Positions 45,790 through 58,672 of a stretch of DNA of 64,000 nucleotides are shown here, in pieces (within the stretch, counting starts at the first letter, position 1; every line of letters starts with the position of its first letter). The stretch comes from Strigops habroptila (Eukaryota; Chordata; Aves; Psittaciformes; Psittacidae), in NCBI RefSeq assembly GCF_004027225.2, contig NC_044282.2, forward strand, positions 48,452,576 to 48,516,575. Reading direction: 5' to 3'. The notes beneath the pieces are model-generated. The model searched no databases. It worked only from the letters and a program-made list of their open reading frames with translations, and had not been told where the DNA came from. A program made the position numbers and the translations under genes.

Positions 45790-47280
45790 GGCAAGCTATT
45801 AATTTAACGTACTCATCTACAATCCGTCTTTACACTGAGAATCCTACATCTTCCAAATTAATGGTCACATACAGAGATCTAACACAAAAGAAAAAGGGCT
45901 TCTGTTCAGAAAAATAATAGGAGGAACAGCTAGGAAAACAGGCAGCGTTGCTGTTTTCTAGGAAGATGTACTTAGCACCGGTGACAGAATAGAAGGGAAT
46001 TACAATCAGTTTTCTTTTCCTTAGAATTATTAAGGCACGGAGTTTGCTGATGCAAAAAGTGGTCTTATTCATACCATTTCAGCCAGCTATGTTAATGAGG
46101 CTCTTTGGTTAATGGACCTGTCATTCTTCTATAGACCTATCTTTGGCTCCACCACTGATCATTCTTTTTTCTGTTATTCTCCTGTCATATATTTTACAGT
46201 TTAATTCATGTATGTTTTGTATTACCGAGACTATTGCTTCATCTGATTAATTCTGTGCTCCCACCCATCTGAGTAATCAAGCCGTAACATCACTATCCAT
46301 ATGGACACCATTTGTATGGATGCATATCTGCCTAATGGGCTGCCATGTACTGTATGTACCAACTCAGATACATGTTTTTATCTACAGTTTGGGTGATTAG
46401 TTAAAGTGCATAGATAATGATAGTATTCTCCAGCCATAACAAGTATTTTGCTAAATTAAACACTGCAATATTATGTAAAAAAGATGTGCTTATTGAAAAG
46501 CTAGAAAATGACTTTATAATCCCAGAAAATGCAAATGCTTCATTATACCTATGTTTTTTAAGCATTTTGTTATTTCTGTGCCTTAAAGGATCCCTGCAAT
46601 GTCAAAAGGTCATTTTATCTTTTTCAATTTCATGTGAATTAAAATATTAACACCTGTAAAATCTCAGGCAGTGACTGCGTGTAGTCTCCTATAGATGTTA
46701 GTATAAGTCTTTTCTTGTGTGTCTTGTTTTCTTTTATACAGTGAAGTTTCGCAATGCATTCTGATGCTTATTTTATTTCTTGTCTTTCTGTTATGCAGGC
46801 AGCATTTCATAAGCACAAGGGGAAGCCAAAGGCAGCTGAGGGTGCAACTGAGAGTATCAGTTGGTATGAAAAAGAGCGCAGCAAGTGGGGCATGTGATGT
46901 GGCTTCTCAGTTCATTCCCAGGTTTCAGCCCACTGGTGATATTTGCTGTGTGAATGGCTTTCTCTCTTGGGTTCTCAATTATTCAATTGTTCAATTATTT
47001 CCCTACAAGGCAAAACTTAAGCATTGTTCTGGAGCTAATTTCGTTTAAAGACTATTCCCACTAGGCAAAATGGATGACACAATTACTTATGACTTTCTTA
47101 ATCCCACATGATTTTGTAATACAATTTAAGTAGGTCTCTTACCCTGTGTGTAATGTGATGCAACATCCCTGTTCATATATCACATGCTTTTAGTTTCATG
47201 CCAAAAAATGTTACCCTGATAAAAGCTGCAATACAGCCTGCATAATAATTGAATTAAACTGGGGGAAAGACCACACACAG
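45790..47280. other. Intergenic AT-rich DNA
   Basis: No gene, RNA or mobile element recognised. Confidence 0.55.
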
Positions 47281-47339
47281 TAAAAGGTATGTTAGGGCCG
47301 TGAAAGCCCAACAGAGGCCTAAAGACCCTTTGGCCAAGT

Positions 47340-47470
47340 GTCAAATGACGTGAACACGATCCTGCAGTGTGAACGCAAATTATTCCCTTGACATAAAGGC
47401 CAGGCACCTCCTCCTGGGCCAGATGCTTATAGCAGTAGAGGTGTAAGGTCATGTTGACCAGCCAGTCTGG
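47340..47470. promoter_or_regulatory. Candidate enhancer with perfect oestrogen response element
   Basis: GGTCATGTTGACC at 47447-47459 is an exact match to the palindromic oestrogen receptor site GGTCAnnnTGACC. A CRE-like TGACGTGA lies about 95 bases before it (47346-47353). The neighbourhood is more GC-balanced than the flanking AT-rich DNA and is free of recognisable repeats. GREB1 is a classical oestrogen-induced gene with distal response elements in mammals, so a role in its control is plausible. Confidence 0.45.
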
Positions 47471-47529
47471 ATGTGAAGTAGCGGCAGCAAGAAAGCAAAG
47501 CTTTATGGATGGTGCTGTCCCCATTTCAA

Positions 47530-50500
47530 ACTAGCTATATTGCTTCACAATCTTTTCTCTGCTAGGTGGCATTGTTTTTGCGTGTAATTTGGTTTCCTTG
47601 GCAATGTGTTCATTTTCTAAAGAAAATTGAATTCAACCTAAATCTTACTATGTGTTGGAATTATCCCCTTAAACTTTGCAAGTGAGGTCTTAATCTACAG
47701 GGAAAGCTTCTCTGCTGTTTGTTTTTTGCATTGTACACTGTGAATCCAGGATGAAATACGTTTTCTTTTTAAGGTGCATCTTTTGATATATCCAATTAGA
47801 AATTGCTTGCACTGTTGTGTGTGTTAGGTTATATGGTGAAAATCTGGCAACTCCGAATGTTAAATTGACACAATGGAGGAAGAATAATCTGACAAATAAC
47901 AGATCTATTCAATCTTACATCTTCCGCCTACATCAAAATTAAGTGTAACAGCAGCCATAGATTTTGACTGCACTCAGGGCCATGTATGAAAGCATGCACA
48001 TGAAAATCTAATGTGTTTTACTAAGGCTTTATTCACACATCCTCTTCTGACTGCAGCTGTGCTGGCTAAGAAGGTTACTGCCCCTAGTACCTCATTACTG
48101 CACTTCTGTCAGAGGTTATCACAGGTGACTCTGCCAGCTGAGCCATTCCCGTGCATGGTTTTTGCTTGAAATGAATGGGGGTGGGTGGTACAGATCTATT
48201 ATTTTAACAGTTTTGACTTTTTCTTTTTTTTTTTTTTTTTTTGGGGGTAAAACTGGCAGGGCAACACCAGAGCCTCTATAAAAGTGATTGTAATCTTTTC
48301 AGTTGACACTGCCAGAACTGGAAGATTTGTTGATGGCCTTATGTAAATTGAACTTACCTCACTGACATTTTTAGTCTTTTCATGTTGCTGTATAGATATG
48401 ACCTTAGGTTCGTATATATGTTTTCTATTTGGGTGTAGTTTATATTATCTATGGTCAGGATTCGGTTAAATGAAAATATTTACAGACTTGTGGTTCAATA
48501 GAGCTTTTTTCACCCAGGTTTAACTTTATCTGTTTTACATCATGCTGGAGCTGCTCTGAGGGCTCTGTGCTGATTCAGAGTCAAATCCCCTGTTCTTTCT
48601 AAAGAGATACAATTTATTTTTGAAATAACAAGATAATCACTAAGCAAAAATGCTCAGAGTCTGGTTTCGTTCAAAACCCACCAAAACCAATAAGATTGAT
48701 TCTAACAGCCCTTGTATGGCTATCAATCATCAGCATTTTGTCTGAATACTTTTTGAATTCTAAAACCAACTCCCCTCTTTTTTTTCTTCTGTTTTACTTT
48801 TGGCTGGTATATGCCTTATTTTTTATGGTAGTAAATTAATACAGAGGAGAAGAGAGTTTCTAAAGATGGAAAGATTCATGGTCATTCTAATCACATTCCA
48901 TTCCTTTTGTGAATTCAGTTTTGCTCTTTTCTGATAGACATCTACATTAAAGTAAATAAACATTGCCTGAGCTGAGTAAATATTAGGTGATTTAGAATTG
49001 GCTTGAAAACAAGCATTATATTCCCAATGGTTGCATTATAAATTATGAATAGTTTTATATTTCAAATGATGACATGTATGCTTTCTTCATCTGTTGTATT
49101 ATCACTGATATGTCATTGACTTGTAAATTAGGAGGAATATTGTCAGTGTAGAACAAAATTTTATCAATGCCAGTTTGAAAAACAAAAATCAACGCAAAAC
49201 AGTTTACCACTTTTTAAAATTAAAGTTTATTTAGAAGAGTATATACTGTGAAATCCGTCAAATTTTGTCCTCATTCCCAGCAATAGAACTTCACAGGACA
49301 ATATTTTAGTGGTATGTCACAAAGGTGGTTGTCAAAGCATAAGAGATGAAATATAGACACTACTTTAGCTGAACTCCAAATTTGTACATACTTATTGATC
49401 GTCAGTAAATTTGTCTTGTTAGAATTATTACTTACATATGTGATTTCATTTCTGTGTCTAGAGTCGGTTTTCAACAGGACTTCCTATAATAATGAATGGG
49501 AGAAGGGTGTTTCTCTACGTATTTGCCAGGCTGTGCAGAAAATGTTGTTTAAAAGCTGTATTGTATTGTTAATGATTCTATGATTCTATGTTAAGACTCC
49601 CAGTGTCTTGACTAGGTGTGTATTTCTACTTGACCATTTTGTTCAGTTTTAATCCCTCAGAAAAGGGAAAAATGAAACTGCTTAATTAAAAGTACCCATG
49701 GTCATCTCTGATAGTTTTGTGGAAAATGTTTTCCTGAATATTCTGGAAAACAATGGGAAAAGGATCCGATTAAAAATCACACTGTGTGTAGGGAGGAAAA
49801 CATTTTGAGAAACATTAAAATTACATTTCTTTTTAAAATGTGAACATGTAGAAATTGACATCAGTCCTTAAACTACAGCATGCACACCATTTAAAATGTG
49901 GACATTTATTGAGTGGAATTACATTAGCAAGCAGCATCCGCATGTTAGAAGTGGAATACTGCACTGATTAGGTAGAAATACCATGGGTATATGTGCACAA
50001 TGCAGAACTACCAAGAAGCTTTAGACAGTGGTTTGTGAACAAAAGAAGACGAGAATGATTTCAAAACCAGAAAATTGATTTTTTTTTTCTCATGACACTT
50101 TTCCTTCTGCCCTTTTTGTAAAATCTTCTTAGTGTTCCCACTGGTACGTTAGGACACAAAACAATTATGAAAAGCAAATGAAATCCTTAGTTTATTGGAT
50201 AAATTTTGAAAGAATTTTTGACATGGCTGACCATCCTTCAAATAAGGATGTCAGAGTGCAGAGGTCAGGGTATAGAAGCCTTAGGATATCAAAAGGTGGT
50301 GAGAAGAATGGCTGGGATTTCCAGCAGCCTAAGAGTGCTCTTTTGTCTCTAGTGGTCAGTTGTCGAGGATGATGCCTGTGGACATCAAAGAAATGTCTAA
50401 ACAGTGTTATCTAGGTCTGTCCTTTGCCCCCTGCCATGTAATGCGCCTCCTTTCAGGAAAACATTGGGAAAGCTGAGAAAGCGAGTTGTCCTATGCTAGT

Positions 50501-53500
50501 ACTATTAATTCAGCAAGAAAGTGGATCAATAACATTTGCACTAACCAGTAAAACAATCTGTTAGTTCCTAAAAACACAGATTAGACAAGCCTATAAATTA
50601 TACATTGCACATCCAAGAATCAATTTTAATGTTTTTTTACAACGTGTATGTAATGAGACCTTACTCTTTAAAGAATTCCTTTTCTGCCTGCTTTGACATA
50701 TTATAGAGAACTGTTCTGAGAAAATGAAACAAAACCAAACCCCCACCTTTCTTAATCCTTGCAGAGAAGTTTGGGGGGTTTTATTGATAGGTTGTATGTA
50801 ATGAGGTATTTTAAAGTGAAGAAATTAGTTTATATTGATGCAATTCATGCTTAAAACATTTACTTTGATGTCTGGAAGTGTTATGCCATCATTTTCAAGA
50901 TGGGTTTGTTTCCTCATCAACAAATAAAAGTTATAGTAGCAAAATAAAGCTTATACTTTACATATTTCAGCTCCTGTATTGCCTATTCACCCTTTTTGTA
51001 CACTGGAGAAGGAATAACCATTGTTATCGCTTTCTTTTTGCTAAATGCAATTAAAAAGTCTATTCTGAAAATGTTTTAAGAAGTTTATTATGAGTATTTT
51101 CTATCATCATCACCTGTGTGCAAAAGCAAAAAGTATTATTTGCTCCTTGTATTTTGTACTTTTTTTTAGAGATCACAGCTCTTCAAATCCTCAGTGTTGC
51201 GAAAGATATTGCAAGTTTTAGTGGTGAACAACCAGTCTGGGGCCCAAGCCACGCGAGAGCTCATTGAGCCTAAGATAGGTAGCAGCAGAGATGAAGTCAG
51301 ACTAGAAATGGGCCTGTGCTTGTGATTCCTGTGAATCTAACTCTGGGGTGAATCTAACTGGGTTTTTTTATGGATTCAGAACCAATGATGGTGCCTATAT
51401 GATTATGCAATTCTGCTGTCATTCTTAAACTAAGTCAACACAATATAAAAACATTCTTTGCAGGATTGAGGACTAAGTAGAATTTCTCGCAATGGATCAG
51501 TCGCTAGGAATACTTAGTAAAACTAGATTTTAGGATTCTCTGCTGCTCTGTGCACATTTTACTAAGTGTATATTATTATTAATTAGAATATACTAGAAAT
51601 CTTTGCTAATAAACTAGGCCACATCAGTATACATAATTGCATTATTGTCATAAGAAAACGATATGAATTCAATGTCAGATACTTAAGCCAAATTGTAATG
51701 TAAGTATTAAAAATAACACAAACCTGTGGTTGAATCAATTACACTTTCTTAACAAGAGGAAAATGGAGCTGAATTTGTCAGTACATAGTTAAGTGACATC
51801 TTTAAAATATAGCTGAAAATGTAGACGCAACATGCTTTCAAATGTGTGAAATTAAACTGTTTAAGGAGAATGTGTTTCTCTACAATAAAATTTCATTTTA
51901 TTGTAATTTAGGACCGAAGAGGAAACTTAGATATAAACATGTGAGTTAGCTTTAATTAGAAGAACATGTACAATAGTATTATTGTTGCTACACTATACTT
52001 AGTAACAAGTAACAGATGTGCTGGGATAATTGTTATTTATTTGGGTGGATATTGCACTTGAAAACTGATATTTTGGGCTTCTAGATGGCTGACCATTACT
52101 TATCTTCCTATATCCTTATCTAGTAAAGAAGATGAAGAGCTACAGAGTTGCTAGCCCGCGTGACCCAAGAGAGGCTAGATTATTTTATTAGTTTTCGTTG
52201 CTGCACTGAGAGTCCAAAGTAAATGCTTTTCACTTTCAGAGTATGGATCTTGAACACTGGTAACAGCTTGTGTATTCCATAGTTAATATATCTTATAAGA
52301 TAACACTACATTTAGAAAAACATGGAGAACAAAGTATTGCACCTCGTGTAATATTTTATCATTTTTCTTACTACACCTGTATTTTTTCTTATCACAGTTG
52401 CATCCTGATTTTGCAAACAAACATCTCTGTCCCTAGCTTTACACAAGAGAACATTTCCAATGAGTGAAGAAGGACCAAGTCCATGCCAAAGGGTAGTGTT
52501 TGCAGAAGTGAGATCCTGTAGTTAAATTCTGATCCTATGGCTAAATAGATGAATTTAAATTTTTACCAGGCCTGATGCATGTCTACAAGTATCATATTTC
52601 AGCAATGGCTTAGATAGTAGACTTAGCTAATGAATAGATCACTGCTGTTGTTTGCCAGCCAAAAGCATGTTCTGTTGTGTCATGAATGCATAATTTATAG
52701 GTAAGAATAAGAAGACAGAAGTCAAGGAAGCAAAAGAAGAAGGTAATTTCTGTCATAAAGATTTCCAAACCATCTTTGAGGTTTGCAGAATTAATTCTTT
52801 ATTTATCTCTACTGAACCGTCATGCAGAACTTTGTGCTATATGAATTTATGAACCGTCTTTATTTGCCCACTGCCATTTAAAATGTGTTTTAAAAATACA
52901 TTTGCTGTATAATACCCCTAATTACTGTGGCCATCATCACTTAGGCAACTGCTGCTGCTGGCCACTTCTTATTCCCACAACAGTTGCACAGCTGCATAGG
53001 TGGCATATGCATTTGTGTGGCTATATGGTGCAATAGTTTAAGGAACTGATCTGTTTGAAAATGAACTTAGAAAAAGAAGTAATAGATAATTTTTTCAGCT
53101 AGGTCATGCTGTAATCCCACTTAAGATGTCCATCTATGAATAGCTGTGTCCAAATAAAATAAAAGACATAAATGTGTAGCTTGGGTCAGCCTAGGGGGAG
53201 AGGTATTCACTGCACAAACTGGAAAAGCTACTGAGAAAAGTTATTCAGAACCTGGGCTATGGGAGAATGGATTCCCCCTTCTGACATTTACTTTTACACA
53301 TTCATAAATGTTCACATTTGAAGTAAGAAGTCAAAATCTGGCATTCTTAGAAGCACAAAAGTTGCCTTTTCCAAATTCTGATCTGTCTGTCTCTTGTTTC
53401 TGTGTATCTGCTGTAGACCACTTGTCTATCAAAATGATTTTTAAAAATCTGGTTTTAAGTACTGGCCTTCATTCTGCATCATTCAGTCTGGAGAAGCCTA

Positions 53501-56500
53501 ATCAGAATTACAAGAGCTGCAGGAAAAGTCATTATAATTTTTGTAAAAGGATGTCAGACATTGTAGATTTCCATCTCTAATTCTAAAGTAGAATTAGCGA
53601 CCTTGTAATTAAATGCTAGCTAATGTCTAATGCTTTATAAAAGATGAAAACTAATATATATGGCAACTAGATGTCCGTGCATAGTGATGTGGTCTGAATT
53701 AGCTGTTCCCTCAAGAGACAGGCTTTAAAGTTTTTAGGTCAAAGCACAGTGGCAGTAATTATTAAGAGAAGAATAAAGAAAAAAAGAGGAAAACAATATT
53801 TTGCTACTGTATTAATCTGCTCTCTACCCGCAGCATGAATAATGTGGTACATAAGTGTCAGTATGAGTTGTTCCATTGCTGAGTATTTCAGTTCTTGGAA
53901 AGGAGAAGTAGGTGGAAGTGGAGTGTGTCTATTATTTTGGAGAAGGACATTTAGAGAGGATGCTTTTAAAAAGACAGTGAATAGAAATCGGAGAAAGTAG
54001 GATGAGTAAGGGAGAATTGTGACCAGGATGCACATGGACTTGAAGGCAGAGTCTGCAGTGCTAAATAAAACAGCTTGTGGTGAGCCTGAACACTGGAACT
54101 TCAGATTAGAGTGGTTCCTGGAACCGTTTTGTCCTTCCAGACAGTGCCTGGGCTGGGAATGATGTGCACCAGGGACTGTTACCAATATGTGTGGACCTCA
54201 TGTACTGTCCCAGGAGGCTTTTTCCCACTAAAATATTTTTGCAGCCCTTCAGTTTCATGTTGTGAAAGCATCACTGTGATGACTTGCAACACAGCACTGG
54301 TATTGATTCAAATTCTGTCTCAAACCGCACATGATGGTTATGTCCACAAAGCCATAGGGCACTACATGTATCCAAGAAAGCTAGCATGGGCATGCCACAG
54401 AATGACTTGTGGCTTGGCTTTATTTCGCGATATAGACATAGCAAAGGAACAGCATTCCTTGTTTGGATGTAGCTAATAAATGGATGGGGTTGCTGTGAAA
54501 CAGCGCCTGCCTTATTGAGCAGTGCTAATGACAGGGGCTTCATCTGTATCGGTCTTCCAATAAACTAATTTCCAGAGTCTACCACTAAGGACGGTTGAAT
54601 GTGCCATATAGAGAAAAAGGGACTAATAGGAATAACTGAAAGTTATATCACAGTGTAAAGGGCATATTTTGTCTTTCCCTTTTGTGCAAAAATCTTGTGA
54701 GGTCATTCAAGTAGAGCAGTGAATATCAGCTGATGGTGGAAATTACTGTATAAACAAGTGTCATGTTATGCACTGATAATTGAGTCTTAGCCTGAGGACA
54801 CATAAGGCTCTCTGTATGTGTGTATATATGTTGATATGTGTGTATGTACAGGTAGTACCTACCCAACTGATTTATTTTTATCCATCATTAGTATATAGCT
54901 ATTGCTTAAAAATTGCTTCTTAATACCATACTAGGACACTGTTGTCTGAAAAAATTAAGAAAGTGATAAGCAGAATTTATTTGAAGGAAGCAAAGTTTCA
55001 AGATTGCTTATAAAGTAAAAACCTATTCAATAAGAAAAAGTTTCATAAAGCTCTACTTTGGTAAAGAATAAGCACCTTAATAGGAAGATGCTATTTGTAT
55101 AGTATATAGACTGTTAATTGAATGAAGAAGATGATGAAAAAAAATAACAATATACTAGTTCTAAGTCCATAACATCAGTACTGAAAGAAGTTACCAGTCA
55201 GAGTGTTAGAAGAAAAGGAAGGTCTTTGATAATAGAATTCTAGTAGAGATTCTAGTTTGCAATTGTGTGAACCAGTTATTCCCCCCTTTTCTTCTTCACA
55301 GTTTTTGTCACAGGAGACAATGAAGAAAAGTAATATTTCTAGCTGAAAGTGACCTGGCCCTTTTGTGGGCTTGACTCATAGTCTTCTTTAGCCAGAAATC
55401 ATTTTCCTCAGTCTTAGACAGCTTGCAGACAAGCAACAATTACAATGATTTTTCCTGAGTACTTATGGAGATGTTTCCCTACATAGGATAAATGCTTTAG
55501 AAGCATTATATGGTTCATCCCAAATTCTGTCATAGAACTACTATCTGGGTGCCTTTAATATAATGTTTGTCTTTATTTTTCAAAAATTAACTTCTAACGC
55601 AGTGCAGTTTCCTGAAAGCCATGTAATAGTGTTTACAAAATAGACAGTACTTTGGGATCCAAGACATTTCCAAGGAAATGTTTCAGTATGTTTTCAGTAA
55701 ATAGAGTTATCTGTATTTTTTAGTGAGAAACTATATATTGGTTTAGAAAACAAAAGCTGAGATCATAACATTAGAATGTCTTATAACAAATTAGGATAAT
55801 CTTGAGCCTCCCAGAATCAGAGATATCGAACAAAGTAGTGGGGCCAAGGTGCCCTGTGGTAGGCAGGTGGAATGCTCGGAATCAAAGAAAATGTAATTTT
55901 CAAAGTATAAATTAGAAGCCTAAACTTGTTCCGGGCTGATCCTGTGCTAACATTTCTGAATGCATCTTCCTCATGCTTTAAATTATACCATAAAGCTAAG
56001 ATACATTTTTCTGAAAGAGCCTTTATCAACTGTCTAGGAAAAAGACTGTTTCTTATGAGAAATGTTTACTGCTACTGAACAAATAATATGTGTATGTAAA
56101 ACTGGTTGCATAATTGCAGGGAAAATGGATGTGAAAGAGCTACCCCTTTAAACAAAGAATTTTGCTCTTATACAAATTACAGAGTAAACGGATGCTGGCA
56201 GATATGGAAGTGTCAGCCTTTTAAGGCAAGAATTTTGCTTTCAATAAAAGCTTGTTCCTAACATGTCAATTGATACAATATTTCCAGCTGTAGTGTTTCA
56301 GAAATACCATTTTGTTCTGTTTATGCTAGAGTGCTATTCCATTCTTTCACCTAGTCACATGGACTCTGTTCTACTAAATTTTTCTTGATCATGAGAGACT
56401 GTCCTTTGGAGCAGGTACAATGTGCAATGCATAATACTCAAATGTGAGAGCAACGCCCAGATTTTTTTAAAAATATGAGACACTATCAACCGACTGAAAT

Positions 56501-56560
56501 AATGGCATTAAAAATAATATAAACAAGTGTCCTAATTTTTATACTTGAAGATACAGTGAA
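47530..56560. other. Intergenic AT-rich DNA
   Basis: No coding exon recognised. A T19 run lies at 48224-48242. Two ATTCTATG units at about 49574-49590 resemble a CR1 tail but have no CR1 body. Open frames up to about 148 codons (for example 53739-54185, minus) show no family resemblance. Confidence 0.55.
48224..48242. repeat. T19 homopolymer
   Basis: An uninterrupted run of 19 T, followed by GGGGG. Confidence 0.9.
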
Positions 56561-56564
56561 CTGC

Positions 56565-56890
56565 TTGTCCTTATGCACCCTTGATGTGCCAGTCATGATT
56601 TTGTATGCTTCTAGCATATGCCTCTAAGTCACCTCTTGTCTGTTCTGAAGCATCCCAGCCAACTAGATAGTCCGGAAGCTTGTTAATCCTTTTCGTCTTC
56701 CTTCTTGTCTTTCTTTGAACCTTTTCAAGTTCTACTATGTTCTTTTTGACACAGTGTACCAAAAGTGCACACAGTGAATTCCAGTATAAGCACGTTATGG
56801 ATTTGTCTGGTGGCATAATCATGTTTTGTGTTTTGCTCTTACTTTGCTCTTACTTTTTAAAATCTGATTTGCCTTTTTTGCTTGCTATTA
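56565..56890 (-). mobile_element. Ancient CR1/L3-type LINE remnant
   Basis: The minus-strand frame 56822-56571 contains 'NIVELEKVQRKTRRKTKRI' after 'CALLVHCVKK'. This is like the C-terminal 'VLV...ELEKVQRR' region of old CR1 elements, with further similarity towards 56880. It is heavily decayed and older than the other copies. Confidence 0.6.
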
Positions 56891-57530
56891 AAACCCTCCA
56901 AAAATTTCAAATATTGGAAGTTACTAAGAAAGTCACTTAAGACACTGCTAAGGTTGCTTTTCTCAACCAAGACAATGAAGTTCTAGGCCACTTTTTACTA
57001 TAGGAGTATAAAATAATTTCAGGTACAAAGAAATAATTCTTAATACCTATTTTCTTTGCTCACTATAACTACAAATGTAAACACCATAATCATTAGGATA
57101 ATACAACACTTACGTATCGCAGAGAGAGAATGTGATTGTCATTGTGTAGTCTATAATTGCTATTGTTTTCTCTTAACACTTTTATAGTAAAAAAAATTAC
57201 TCCTTACAATTTGTATTCCTTTTTGTATTGCTCTGGATTGCCTCCTCTCCTAATACTTTTTTTGTATGTGTCATATTTTTGTGCGTGTCATATAATATGC
57301 AATAATGATTTCAAACAAGAGCAAGATGTCAAACAGGGCAAAAATGCCATAATGACAGTGTTGTTCCTCTCCAGCTTCTTTTGTGTAGTATGAGATGTTG
57401 GAAAATGGTAGATTTTAACATTGCTTTGAACATAATATCAGAAATCACACATCCGTCAAACTGAATTGTAATTTTGTTGAAGAATTTAGTATCATTCTGG
57501 CAGACTTGAGTCCAGAATTGCTTTTTGATA
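56891..57530. other. Intergenic AT-rich DNA
   Basis: Nothing recognisable. Confidence 0.55.
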
Positions 57531-57534
57531 GATT

Positions 57535-58672
57535 ATGAGGATAAAACAGCATCCCCCACAACATTCTTCTCCCAAAATTGGAGAGATATGGATTTGATGG
57601 GCGGACTGTTCGGTGGATGAGGAATTGGCTGGATGGTTGCATCCAGAGGTTGTGGGCAACAGCTTAATGTCTGGGTGGACACCAGTGACAAGTGGCATCC
57701 CTCTGGGGTCCATATTGGGACCAGTACTCTGTAATGTCTTCATCAACAACATAAACAATGGGATTCAGTGTGCTGTCAGCTAGTTTGCAGATGACATGAA
57801 GCTGAGTGGCGCGGTTGACATGCCTGAGGGATGGGGAGCCATCCAGAGGCACTTGGACAGGCTCGAGAGGTGGGCCACTGCAAACCTTATGAGGTTCAAT
57901 GGGGACAAGTGCAGGGTCCTGCACCCGGGTTGTGGCAACCCCCGGTATCAATACAGGCTGGGGGGTGAAGCAATTGAGAGTACCCCTGAGGAGAAGGACT
58001 TGGGGGTACTGGTGGACAAAAGATTGGATATGAGCCAGCAATATGTGCTTGCAGCCCAGAAGGACAATCGTATCTTTGGCTGCATCCAAAGGAGCATGGC
58101 CAGCAGGTCAGCGGAGGTGATTCTGTGCCTCCACTCTGCTCTGGTGACCCCCACCAGTACTGCATCCAGCTCTGGAGTCCTCAGTACAGGAAAGACATGG
58201 AGCTGAAGGAGAGGGTCCAGAGGAGGCCACAAAAATGATCAGAGGGCTGGAGCACCTCTCCTGTGAGGAAAGGCTGAGAGAGTTGGGCTTGTTCAGCCTG
58301 GAGAAGAGAAGTCTCTGGGGGGATCTTGTTGTGGCCTTTCAGTTCTTAAAAGGGACCTATAAGAAAGATGGGGAAAGACTTTTAGCAGGGCCTGTTGTGA
58401 CAGGACAAGGGGTAATGGTTCTAAACTAAAAGAGGGGAGATTCAGGCTGGGTGTGAGGGAAAATATTTTTACAGTGAGGGTGTTAAAATGCTGGCACAGG
58501 TTGCCCAGAGAGGTGGTGGATGCCCCATCCCTGGAGACATTCAAGGCCAGGCTGGATGTGGTTCTGGGCAACCTGATCTAGTTGAAGATGTCCCTGCTCA
58601 TTTCAGGGGGGTTGGACTAGATGACATTTGAAGGTCCCTTCCAACCCAAACCATTCTATGATTTTATGATTC
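57535..58672 (+). mobile_element. CR1 LINE, plus orientation, 5'-truncated
   Basis: About 1.1 kb from mid reverse transcriptase to the 3' tail. Plus-strand frames read '[20 protein letters not shown]', 'TSGIPLGSILGPVLCNVFIN', '[20 protein letters not shown]' and, at 58235-58429, '[20 protein letters not shown]'. The 3' end has 'TTGAAGATGTCCCTGCTCA' and ends in ATTCTATGATTTTATGATTC. Frameshifts and stops break the coding part, so it is inactive. Confidence 0.92.
57796..58429 (+). pseudogene. CR1 ORF2 C-terminal remnant
   Basis: Two plus-strand frames (57796-58206 and 58235-58429) carry the end of CR1 ORF2, including '[20 protein letters not shown]' and 'ALVTP' in place of the usual '[10 protein letters not shown]'. 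They are separated by a frameshift. Non-functional. Confidence 0.8.

Noticed and set aside
47180-47524. 114-codon minus-strand open frame over the oestrogen response element
   Set aside because: No domain or splice context; it looks like chance in a GC-balanced patch.
49574-49590. ATTCTATG repeats resembling a CR1 tail
   Set aside because: No CR1 3' untranslated sequence precedes or follows them, so they are too short to call.
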